Assembly: GCF_001425265.1 (NCBI RefSeq)
Contig: NZ_LMEC01000001.1
Location: 454,036 to 518,035 of the forward strand
Source: Massilia sp. Root418
GTDB taxonomy: Bacteria > Pseudomonadota > Gammaproteobacteria > Burkholderiales > Burkholderiaceae_D
Length of the DNA stretch: 64,000 nucleotides
Direction of reading: 5' to 3'
Below, one piece after another: positions 23,438 to 31,226 of the stretch. The notes under the pieces were generated by a model. It did no database searches, was not told the origin of the DNA, and worked only from the letters and a program-made list of their open reading frames with translations. Within the stretch, counting starts at the first letter, position 1. Every line of letters begins with the position of its first letter. The translations under genes and the position numbers were made by a program.

Positions 23438-25149
23438 TGCCGAGCCTGCCCGGCCGGTGCAGCCGCAGGCGGCACGGCCTTACCCTGTGAAGACAGGAAC
23501 GGCGCTACCGGATTGCGCGGCAGGCCATTCGACGCCGAGATCACGCTGCGCGCGTTGAACTGCGCGCCGGCGTCGTTGGTGTGGGTGCGCGCATCCGCAA
23601 ACAGCCCGGCCACGGCGGGCGCCCCAAGCTGGCGATAGCCATCGCTGACGACCATGGTCAAGTCGGCGAACTGCGCGCCGCCAGCCGCCGCCACCTCGGC
23701 GTCCCACTGGGCAAACGCCGCAAAGTCCCGCCCCTGCTCCCATGCGTCCTTGTGCGGCACGGGCGAGAGCAAAACCACGGAAGCGCCCTTCGCCTTCGCG
23801 TCCGCCACGTACTTGGCCATGTACCAGCCAAAGGTATGCACCTGCTCCTTGCTGCCGTCCGGTTTGACGTCCTCCACGGTCTCAGGCCCGGTGCCTTTGC
23901 CGGATGCCCTGCCCTTCATGGCCGGGTCGCCGATCCGGCCGCCGTCGTTGTGGCCGAACTGAATCAGCACCACGTCCCCGGCCTTCATCTGCGCCAGCAC
24001 CTTGTCCCAGCGGCCCTCGGTCAGGAAGGTGCGGCTGCTGCGGCCGCCGATGGCGTGATTGACCACGTTCACCCTGGTGGTGTCGAAGTACGGCGCGATG
24101 CGTTCGCCCCAGCCGAACATGCCGTTCGATCCGCCGCTGCGCACCGTGGAATCGCCGACGATGAAGACGTTCGGCAGCGCAGGATCGCGCGGCACGTCGC
24201 CGCGCACCTTGGCGCCGTCCACCACCGGCCGCTCGTCCTCCGCAGGGGCAATCCCGGCCGCCTTCGCACTGAATGCCGCCTGCACCACAGGAAGGCGCAA
24301 AGCCTTCAGGCCGGCCACCACGAGGCGCGCATTCAATTCCGCGCCGGCCCAGTTGGTGTGTACCCTTTCATCCGGCGTCACCAGCGGGAACAGCTTCATT
24401 ACCGCTTCGCGGCCCAACTCATCGTATTTGCGGGCCGCCATGTCGTTCAGGTCGATGAAGCCAACGCCTTCCTGGCGCGCCACTTCGGCGGCCCAGCCGG
24501 CGTAATCGGCCTTGCCGCGTCCGACCTTGCCGTCCGCGTCCCACATCTTGCGCGGAATCGGCGAGCAGATGATGGGCGTGGCGCCTTTTGCGCGAATTTC
24601 GGCGACGTAGCGGCGCAGATACCAGCCGTAGCTGCGCACCGTTTCCTGCTTGCCGGTGAGCTGATTGTCGATTTCCTGGCTCTCCTCGCCCACGCCCCGG
24701 ATGGTGCCGCGCGCGCGGCTGGCGTCGTTGATGGCGCTGGAGTCGTTGTGCCCGAACTGCATGATGACCACGTCGCCCGCCTTGATGAACGGCAGCGTGC
24801 GTTCCCAATGGCCGCCGCTGATGTACGTCCGGCTGCTCAAGCCGCCGATGGCGCGGTTCACCACATTGATTTTGGCGGGGTCGAAATAGGCGGCGATCGG
24901 ATTGCCCCAGCCCCACTGGCCTTCCTCGCCCTTGCCCTGGCCGTCGTCCCTGCCATTGCGCACGGTGGAGTCGCCTATCAGGAGCAGCGTTGGAAGGGCC
25001 GGGTTGGCCGGCTCCGGCAGCTGCGGGCGGGCCTGCGCCGGGTCGGTGTTGACGGCGGCGGGCAAGGCGTTCTGCGCCGATGCCGACCATGCGATACAGC
25101 AGGCCAGGATGGATGCGGCGTGGCCCAGCGCCTTCAGGATCTTATTCAT
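23434..25149 (-). CDS. Tandem double rhamnogalacturonan acetylesterase (CE12 x2)
   Basis: A 571-residue exported protein (signal about 1-27). It contains two full SGNH esterase domains. The first (about 50-300) has LLIGDSTVRNG, MQFGHNDSS and VHTNWAGAELN. The second (about 325-555) has IVGDSTVRSG, IQFGHNDGG and THTNDAGAQFN. Both catalytic sets are complete, so each half should be active. CE12 enzymes normally carry one domain. The ATG at 25149 starts a standard signal peptide. Downstream are the coupled YesU-like and NTF2-like genes; divergent is the PL22 gene, 124 bases away. Confidence 0.9.
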   Translation of the reverse strand: MNKILKALGHAASILACCIAWSASAQNALPAAVNTDPAQARPQLPEPANPALPTLLLIGDSTVRNGRDDGQGKGEEGQWGWGNPIAAYFDPAKINVVNRAIGGLSSRTYISGGHWERTLPFIKAGDVVIMQFGHNDSSAINDASRARGTIRGVGEESQEIDNQLTGKQETVRSYGWYLRRYVAEIRAKGATPIICSPIPRKMWDADGKVGRGKADYAGWAAEVARQEGVGFIDLNDMAARKYDELGREAVMKLFPLVTPDERVHTNWAGAELNARLVVAGLKALRLPVVQAAFSAKAAGIAPAEDERPVVDGAKVRGDVPRDPALPNVFIVGDSTVRSGGSNGMFGWGERIAPYFDTTRVNVVNHAIGGRSSRTFLTEGRWDKVLAQMKAGDVVLIQFGHNDGGRIGDPAMKGRASGKGTGPETVEDVKPDGSKEQVHTFGWYMAKYVADAKAKGASVVLLSPVPHKDAWEQGRDFAAFAQWDAEVAAAGGAQFADLTMVVSDGYRQLGAPAVAGLFADARTHTNDAGAQFNARSVISASNGLPRNPVAPFLSSQGKAVPPAAAPAGQARQ

Positions 25150-25273
25150 GACGACAATTTTATGCGATCGAATTGCCGGTCCGTGCCCGGCTTGCAAAGA
25201 ATCAGGAAGATGAGCAATCGGACTGCAAAAATGCGCACACAATCGAAATCCCGTAACCTGAAATCAGTTATCC

Positions 25274-26623
25274 ATGAAAACCAGATTCCTCATGCCAGCC
25301 GCCGCCGCGATCCTGATGGCATGCGCCTTCAGCGGCACTGCGCACGCTCAGATCGGCAAACGCTTTCCTTCCGAGCGCAAAGTGGTGAAAGACCCTGTGA
25401 CCGGCACCATGCTCACTTTCCTGACCAGCAAGCCGCACGGGGACTCGAAGATCTATCCGACCCACCCGCAATGGACGGCGGATGGCAAGTGGGTGGTGTT
25501 CCGTTCGCGCCTGGCGGGCGGCGAAGCGCTGGCCGTTAACGAAAAGACGGGCGACATCGTCCAGGTGAGCGAAGGCGGCTACACCGGCATGCTGAACCTG
25601 GCGCGCAAGGCCATGAAGCTCTACTTCATGCGCCCGGACAGTACCAAAGGCCAGCTGCAGATCGTGGAAGTGGACCTGGCGCGCGTGTTCGCCGACAGCG
25701 CTGCGGGCAAGATGAAGCCCTCCGGAGAGTACCAGCGCGTGGCCGGCACCACACCGCTGGGCATGGAGGCCGGCGGCGACATGGCGCTGGATGCGGACGA
25801 GGAATGGGCCTACTTCCGCGTGGGGAAAGAGGAAGCAGGCAAGCACCTCGCGCCGGATGTGAAGCCGGAGGCGCCGTTCGGTCCGCGCGGCATGGGAGCT
25901 GGCCCGAACGGCATCGCGCGCATGAACGTGAGGACCGGAGAAATCCGGCACGTGGTATCGGTGCCCTTCCAGATCGGGCATATCCAGGCCAATCTGTTCA
26001 ATCCCGGCGAAATCGTGTTCTGCTGGGAGACCGGCGGCAAGTCGCCGCAGCGCACCTGGACCGTGAAATCGGACGGCAGCGGCCTGCGCCCGCTGTACCC
26101 GGAAGCACCGTATGAATGGGTGACGCACGAGGCGGTGATCTCGAAGGACGAAGTGGCGATGGCCATCATGGGACACCGCAAGATCGAGGGCGGCGCAGGC
26201 GGCGTGGGCGGGCCGGCCACGGACGTGGGTGGCGCCAATCCCGGCCAGGACGCGGCCTGGGGGCCGAGCGGCACACGCGAGAAGCCGAGCGGCCTGGCTA
26301 TCGTCAACCTGCGCACGCGGGAAATGACGATCGCCGGACAGACGCCCTCCGGCAGCGGCCTGTGGCACGTGCACGGATCGTCGGACGGCCGCTGGGCGGT
26401 GGGCGACGACTTCAGCCGCAGCGTCTACCTGATCGACCGCAAGACGCGCGAAATGGTCATGCTCACCACCGGCCACAAGGAAACCGCCGCCGACCATCCG
26501 CACCCGACCTTCAATGCGGACGGCACGAAAATCGAGATCCAGTCCGCCATGCTTTCCGAAGACGGCCGGACCATGAACATCTGTATCGTGCCGGTGCCGG
26601 CAGCATGGCTGAAGCGCAAGTAA
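25274..26623 (+). CDS. Oligogalacturonate lyase-like propeller (PL22) with signal peptide
   Basis: A 449-residue beta-propeller protein. GKRFPSERKVVKDPVTG at the start of the mature part, PTHPQWTADGKWVVFRS, VHGSSDGRWAVGDD and ADHPHPTFNADGTKI match PL22 oligogalacturonate lyases; the His-rich segments fit the Mn-binding site. These enzymes split unsaturated digalacturonate to 5-keto-4-deoxyuronate. Characterised enterobacterial forms are cytoplasmic, yet this one has a clear signal peptide (1-26, ending AHAQ), so it probably works in the periplasm. A central Gly-rich insert (GGAGGVGGPATDVGG) is an addition or linker. Confidence 0.82.
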   Translation: MKTRFLMPAAAAILMACAFSGTAHAQIGKRFPSERKVVKDPVTGTMLTFLTSKPHGDSKIYPTHPQWTADGKWVVFRSRLAGGEALAVNEKTGDIVQVSEGGYTGMLNLARKAMKLYFMRPDSTKGQLQIVEVDLARVFADSAAGKMKPSGEYQRVAGTTPLGMEAGGDMALDADEEWAYFRVGKEEAGKHLAPDVKPEAPFGPRGMGAGPNGIARMNVRTGEIRHVVSVPFQIGHIQANLFNPGEIVFCWETGGKSPQRTWTVKSDGSGLRPLYPEAPYEWVTHEAVISKDEVAMAIMGHRKIEGGAGGVGGPATDVGGANPGQDAAWGPSGTREKPSGLAIVNLRTREMTIAGQTPSGSGLWHVHGSSDGRWAVGDDFSRSVYLIDRKTREMVMLTTGHKETAADHPHPTFNADGTKIEIQSAMLSEDGRTMNICIVPVPAAWLKRK

Positions 26624-26640
26624 GCTGCCTGGTACCAGTC

Positions 26641-27306
26641 TCAGTCCAGCGGCGTGAGCACCACGCGGCGCAGCTCGTACGGTGCGCCTTCCAGCTGGAA
26701 GCCGATGCGCCCGGAAGCGGGCGTGGCATGGGTCACCTTGTTCTGTGCCACGCCGTTAATGCTCACCTCCACGGTGCCGTCGCGGCTGACGATGTCCGCG
26801 CTGTTCCATTCGCCCGGCGGCAGCTCGCTGTCGGCAGCGGTATGGGCTTTGATGACAGGCGCGGCGCCCGGAGCGCTGGTGGGCGGCTCGGCGAAAGCAT
26901 AGCTGGACATGGGCAGCAGGTCGCCCACGCTGCCCTTTTTGGTCTGCACTTGCAGGCTGACGGGCCACACGCGGTCCATGGCGCCGGGGCTGATGTGCAG
27001 CAGTACGCCGCCGTTACCCGGCTTGCCGCTCCAGCGCCACTCGACGTGCAGCCGGTAGTTGCGGTAGCCGGCCGTGGTAGCCAGGAAGCCCGAGGGCTGC
27101 CCGGTGGACGCGATCACGCCGCCGGGCAGCATGCTGAACACGCTCTCCAGCGGCGCGGCCGGCGAGGTTTGCAGCTCCCAGCCGGCAAAGTCCTTGCCGT
27201 TGAAAAGATCCACCGCACCGGCAGCACCGGATGCAGCTGAGGCGGCACCGCCGGCCAGCATCGCGGCCGTACACAGCGCGCGGAACCTGATTTTACGATT
27301 ACCCAT
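26641..27306 (-). CDS. Exported DUF1080 (3-keto-disaccharide hydrolase-like) protein
   Basis: A 221-residue protein with a signal peptide (about 1-28). LFNGKDFAGWE, the YRLHVEWRWSGKPGNGGVLLH block and the closing IGFQLEGAPYELRRVVL are standard DUF1080 features, a concanavalin-like fold common in plant-polysaccharide loci. Some members hydrolyse 3-keto-glycosides. The ATG at 27306 has a GGAGAG site upstream, and its leader overlaps the start of the divergent esterase gene by design: only 19 bases separate the two ATGs. Confidence 0.82.
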   Translation of the reverse strand: MGNRKIRFRALCTAAMLAGGAASAASGAAGAVDLFNGKDFAGWELQTSPAAPLESVFSMLPGGVIASTGQPSGFLATTAGYRNYRLHVEWRWSGKPGNGGVLLHISPGAMDRVWPVSLQVQTKKGSVGDLLPMSSYAFAEPPTSAPGAAPVIKAHTAADSELPPGEWNSADIVSRDGTVEVSINGVAQNKVTHATPASGRIGFQLEGAPYELRRVVLTPLD

Positions 27307-27325
27307 ATCTGATATTCTCTCCACC

Positions 27326-28228
27326 ATGAAAAAATTCATACTTGCTACGATGTTCGGCTGCGCCGCCGCCCTGGCCCACGCCAATTCCGTCATTCCCCTT
27401 TGGCCCGAGGGCGTGCCAGGCGCCCGCGCCAATATCGGCGCGGAACAGGACAAGGACGGACGCATTTCCAGCGTCAGCGAACCGACGCTGACACTGATCG
27501 GCCCCGCGGTGGACCGGCCCAACGGCACTGCCGTCATCATATGCCCAGGCGGCGGTTATGTGCGGCTTTCCGCCGACCGCGAAGGTACGCAGTACGCCAA
27601 CTGGCTGTCCGGCCTGGGCGTTACCGCATTCGTGCTCAAATACCGCATGCAGGAATTCGGCCATCCGGCGCCGCTGCAGGACGTGCTGCGCGCTGTGCGC
27701 CTGGTGCGGTCGCGCGCGAAGGAGTACGGCATCGACCCGGCGCGCATCGGCGTCATGGGCAGCTCGGCGGGCGGCCACCTCGCGGCCAGTGCCGGCACCT
27801 TGTTCGACCTGCCGGCGGGCCGCACCGGCGCGGCGCTCGATTCCATCAGTGGCCGGCCGGACTTCCTGATGCTGATGTATCCGGTTATTACCATGGAGCC
27901 GCCGGCGGCGCATATGGGTTCGCGCAATGCGCTGCTGGGCAAGTCGCCTTCGCCGGAACTGGTGGCGCAGATGTCGCTGGAAAAACAGGTGACCGCCAGT
28001 ACCCCGCCCACGCTGCTGGTCCACACGCAGGAGGATCAGTCGGTGCCGGTTGAGAACAGCATTCTGTTCTACCGGGCGCTGACCAGGGCGCGCGTGCCGG
28101 CCGAGATGTATCTGTTCGAGCATGGCAGCCATGGGATGGGCATGAAGGATGGCCTGGGCACTGCGTCGGACTGGCCGCGCCGCGCGGAGGAATGGCTGCG
28201 GGCGCGGGGGTTGTTGACGCGGCGCTGA
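27326..28228 (+). CDS. Secreted alpha/beta-hydrolase, acetyl-(xylan/pectin)-esterase-like
   Basis: A 300-residue protein with a short signal peptide (about 1-19). IPLWPEGVPGA near the mature start, the oxyanion HGGG-like ICPGGGY, the nucleophile elbow GSSAGGH, the acid in HTQEDQSVP and the His of HGSHGMG define the fold and a complete triad. The group includes acetyl-xylan and pectin acetylesterases. In this locus removal of acetyl groups from pectic fragments is most likely. No clear ribosome-binding site precedes the ATG. A palindromic repeat follows nine bases after the stop. Confidence 0.82.
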   Translation: MKKFILATMFGCAAALAHANSVIPLWPEGVPGARANIGAEQDKDGRISSVSEPTLTLIGPAVDRPNGTAVIICPGGGYVRLSADREGTQYANWLSGLGVTAFVLKYRMQEFGHPAPLQDVLRAVRLVRSRAKEYGIDPARIGVMGSSAGGHLAASAGTLFDLPAGRTGAALDSISGRPDFLMLMYPVITMEPPAAHMGSRNALLGKSPSPELVAQMSLEKQVTASTPPTLLVHTQEDQSVPVENSILFYRALTRARVPAEMYLFEHGSHGMGMKDGLGTASDWPRRAEEWLRARGLLTRR

Positions 28229-28236
28229 CGGCTCTT

Positions 28237-28267
28237 GGCGGGTTACGCTGCGCTAACCCGCCCTACG
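28237..28267. repeat. Palindromic repeat copy 2
   Basis: GGCGGGTTACGCTGCGCTAACCCGCCCTACG between the convergent esterase and rhamnose mutarotase genes. It can form a GC-rich hairpin in either transcript and may act as a bidirectional terminator, though there is no T-run. Confidence 0.9.
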
Positions 28268-28582
28268 TCACGCAAAATGGAACATTTGCTCCAACGGCCA
28301 TTCGCGTGGCCGGTTGCCGGGTTCCACTTCCATCAGGTCCGCCATGTAGTCCCACCAGCGCTGCATCACTTCCTTCCGGGGCAGCTCGGCGATCTTGTTG
28401 TCCGGCCAGAGCTTCAGCACGGCGAACAGGTGCAGCGTTTCTTCGTCCAGGAAAATCGAGTAGTCGTAGATGCCCGCGTCGCGCAGCGCGCGGCCCAGGT
28501 CGGGCCACAGTTCGTCATGGCGGCGGCGGTATTCCGCCACCGTGCCGGGTTTCAGTTTCATGCGAAAAGCGCGTATCGTCAT
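28268..28582 (-). CDS. rhaM: L-rhamnose mutarotase
   Basis: A 104-residue protein, the usual length of RhaM/RhaU. IRAFRMKLKPGTVAEYRRRHDELWP, IYDYSIFLDEETLHLFAVL and RWWDYMADLMEVEPGNRP match the dimeric alpha/beta ferredoxin-like family with its conserved His, Tyr and Trp residues. It interconverts alpha- and beta-L-rhamnose for the isomerase. The ATG overlaps the GH105 stop by four bases. It is the last gene of the six-gene rhamnose/rhamnogalacturonan operon, and the protein has no signal peptide, so it is cytoplasmic. Confidence 0.95.
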   Translation of the reverse strand: MTIRAFRMKLKPGTVAEYRRRHDELWPDLGRALRDAGIYDYSIFLDEETLHLFAVLKLWPDNKIAELPRKEVMQRWWDYMADLMEVEPGNRPREWPLEQMFHFA

Positions 28583-29778
28583 TTTTTTTCCGCCATTTTC
28601 TTCAGTTCGGCCGCGGCCAGCAGGAAGCCGCCCACGCCGTAGTTGTAGCTCGATGCGGGCCTGTAGAAGGCCGGCTCTGCGCCGGTCTGCTGGATGCCGC
28701 CGAGGCGCCCGTCCGCGTACACGTTCTTCAGGATGCCCGCCCACGCGCGTTCGATCACGGGGCGGTAGGTCTTCTCGTCCAGATAGCCCCGGTTCACGCC
28801 GTACGCCATGCCGTACACGAACAGCGCCGAGCCAGAGATCTCCGGCAGCGGATAGGTGGCCGGGTCCAGCAGGCCTGCATGCCACAGGCCGTCCGGGCCC
28901 TGGATCCTGGCCAGCGCCGCGGACATCTCGCGCAACTGCTGGATGTAGAACGGCCGCTTCGGATCGTCCGCCGGAATCAGGTCGATGCTGCGCGCAAGGC
29001 CGCCCAGCACCCAGCCTTCGCCGCGCGACCAGAAGATCTTCTTGCCGTTCGGTTCGGTCTTGCCGATGTAGCTCACGTCGCGCGCGTACAGGTGCTCCTG
29101 CTTGTCGTACAGCGCGTCGTAAGTCTTCTGCCATTGCTCATGTACGTAGTCCAGGTACTTGCGCTCGCCGGTGGCCTTGTACATCTTCAGCCACACCGGC
29201 GGCGCCATGAACAGCGCGTCGCACCACCACCACGGCAGGCGGTCATCGCCGGGCTTCAATGTTTTCAGGTTAATCAGGGTGTCCAGCTGGGTGCGGGTGG
29301 CGGCCAGCTTCTCCGGCGACGGGTCGAGCGCGTACAGCTCCAGGTAGGTCTGCGCCACGCTGATGTCGTCCGCATTGGGGTACGGCGTGCGCAGCTCCCA
29401 ATTGAAGCCCTTTGCCATGGCCAGCATGGCGTCGCGGTATTTGGGATCGCCGGTCGCTTCCGAGGCGGCCATGAAGCCGGTGAAGAGCACGGCCGAAGTC
29501 CAGATCTTGTCCAGGTGGCGCATGGTGCGCTCCAGCTGCCAGTCCGCCACCTTGCGCAAGGCCTTGTCGATGGCGGCCGGCTGCAACGCTGGCGACAGCC
29601 CGGTGGCGAGCGGACCGCCGTCGGCCGGCGCATCGCCGAACTTGCGGCTGGTGTCCTTGTCCACGATGGCTTGCTGGGCAGGCGTAGGCAGCGGGTAGTT
29701 CTGCTGGGCGGCGGCAATGCCGGATGCTGCGCCGAACGCCAGTGCCAGCGCGATGAAAAGGTTGGTCTTCTTGGCCAT
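28579..29778 (-). CDS. Unsaturated rhamnogalacturonyl hydrolase-like (GH105), exported
   Basis: A 399-residue protein with a signal peptide (about 1-24) and an alpha6/alpha6-barrel pattern. WWWCDALFMAPP holds the expected catalytic Asp, and RGEGWVLGGLARSIDL and ASSYNYGVGGFLLAAAEL are typical GH105 (YteR/YesR) blocks. The enzyme hydrates and removes the unsaturated galacturonyl residue left by rhamnogalacturonan lyase. Bacillus homologues are cytoplasmic; this one should act in the periplasm. Its ATG shares one base with the TAA of the GH28 gene (TAATG). Confidence 0.9.
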   Translation of the reverse strand: MAKKTNLFIALALAFGAASGIAAAQQNYPLPTPAQQAIVDKDTSRKFGDAPADGGPLATGLSPALQPAAIDKALRKVADWQLERTMRHLDKIWTSAVLFTGFMAASEATGDPKYRDAMLAMAKGFNWELRTPYPNADDISVAQTYLELYALDPSPEKLAATRTQLDTLINLKTLKPGDDRLPWWWCDALFMAPPVWLKMYKATGERKYLDYVHEQWQKTYDALYDKQEHLYARDVSYIGKTEPNGKKIFWSRGEGWVLGGLARSIDLIPADDPKRPFYIQQLREMSAALARIQGPDGLWHAGLLDPATYPLPEISGSALFVYGMAYGVNRGYLDEKTYRPVIERAWAGILKNVYADGRLGGIQQTGAEPAFYRPASSYNYGVGGFLLAAAELKKMAEKK

Positions 29779-31226
29779 TAGGTCTTGTCCTGTTCTTCAA
29801 AGCTCTTCTTCGATGGATCGGCGCGCGGCGCGGCGGGACGCACCACCGTGGTCCCGGCGGGCAGGCCGCGCACAGCGGCGGCGTCTTCCACTTCCACCGG
29901 CGCGGCCAGCGCCAGTTTCACGTCGGTGAACTGCCAGTCCTTCACGTCGTAGATATGGCCGCCCTGCTTCGCCTGGATGTCGATGTTCTTCAGGCTGAAG
30001 CGCTCCAGCGGCACTTCCTTGTAGCCGCTCACCTCGAACGCCGTGGTGGCGCCGGTGGCCTTGATGTTCCAGATACTCACGTCATGGAAGAAGGCGCGTC
30101 CCTTCTCCTTCGGCACCGGCGTGGCGAGCACCTTCCAGTACGGCGGATAGTCCTTGATCTCAGGCGGAATGGTGGCGTAGCTGTAGCTGGGATTCCAGTT
30201 CATGGTGATGCGCATGACCACGGGAATGTCGGTCATCTTGAAGTCGTGCAGGCGCAGGTTTTCGCCGAATCCGCCGCGGGTGTGGGCGGACTTGAACAGG
30301 ATACCAACCGGCACGTTGCCAACCACGGTGATGTTGTAGGCTTCGATATTGCGGAAGCCGCCCGCCGTTTCGCTGCCGAAGGTGACGCCGGCAGCGCCGT
30401 CGCGCACGATGGAGTCGCGTATCACCACGTCTTCCGTGGTACGGGCCACGCGCTGGCCGTCCGAATCGCGCCCGGCTTTCAGGCACAGCGCGTCGTCGTT
30501 CACGGCGATGTCGGCGTTCTGCACCAGGATGCGTTTGGAGGAATCGATGTCGATGCCGTCGGTGGAGGGGCCGCGGCCGCCTTCGTTGTTGCGGATGACG
30601 ACGCCGTCCACCGTCACGTCGGTGGAATAGCAGATGTGCAGGGTCCAGAAGCCGGAACGGCGCAGCAGCAGCCCGCCGCCGACCTTGACGTTGGACGAGT
30701 TGAAGACCTGGACCAGGCGCGGACGCTGCGCGTCATAGTCCGAGGCCCAGCGCAGGCCGCGCGGTTCGTACTCCTTGCGCAGGGTCCAGTAGCTGTCCCA
30801 GAACACCTTGCCGTCGCCGTCGATGGTGCCTTCGCCTTCAATGGCGGCGTTCTTCTGCTCGTATACATTGACCAGCGCGGCAGGCCAGCTCATCTCGATG
30901 CCCGCGATGCGCGTGGGCATGACGGGGTAGTCCTTGATGTTTTGAGAGCCCAGTATGGTAGCGCCCTTCCCCACGTTGAGCGTAACGCCGCTCTTCACGA
31001 AGATGGAGCCGCTCAGGTAAGTCCCGGCGGGGAACACGACGCGGCCGCCGTCTTTGGCTGCGGCATCGATCGCGGCCTGGATTGCCTTGGTGTCCGTGGT
31101 GGTGCCGTCGCCTTTGGCGCCGTACTTGTCCACGCTGTAGTCCTTGGCGCCCGCCACGGTCATGGCCAGGGCCAGGACTGCGGCCAGCGCGGCCTGCATC
31201 CATCTTGCTTGCATGGTGTTCCTCAT
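29778..31226 (-). CDS. Polygalacturonase-family glycosidase (GH28), exported
   Basis: A 482-residue right-handed beta-helix protein with a signal peptide (about 1-27). VDKYGAKGDGTTTDTKAIQAAID opens the pectate-helix fold. GPSTDGIDIDSS and NDDALCLKAGRD carry the GH28 catalytic Asp residues; the usual G-H-G segment is replaced by VTFGSETAGG, as in some exo-acting and rhamnogalacturonan-type members. Exo-polygalacturonase or rhamnogalacturonan hydrolase activity are both possible. The ATG at 31226 overlaps the GH106 stop (ATGA); an alternative ATG at 31214 has GAGGAA just before it. Confidence 0.88.
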   Translation of the reverse strand: MRNTMQARWMQAALAAVLALAMTVAGAKDYSVDKYGAKGDGTTTDTKAIQAAIDAAAKDGGRVVFPAGTYLSGSIFVKSGVTLNVGKGATILGSQNIKDYPVMPTRIAGIEMSWPAALVNVYEQKNAAIEGEGTIDGDGKVFWDSYWTLRKEYEPRGLRWASDYDAQRPRLVQVFNSSNVKVGGGLLLRRSGFWTLHICYSTDVTVDGVVIRNNEGGRGPSTDGIDIDSSKRILVQNADIAVNDDALCLKAGRDSDGQRVARTTEDVVIRDSIVRDGAAGVTFGSETAGGFRNIEAYNITVVGNVPVGILFKSAHTRGGFGENLRLHDFKMTDIPVVMRITMNWNPSYSYATIPPEIKDYPPYWKVLATPVPKEKGRAFFHDVSIWNIKATGATTAFEVSGYKEVPLERFSLKNIDIQAKQGGHIYDVKDWQFTDVKLALAAPVEVEDAAAVRGLPAGTTVVRPAAPRADPSKKSFEEQDKT

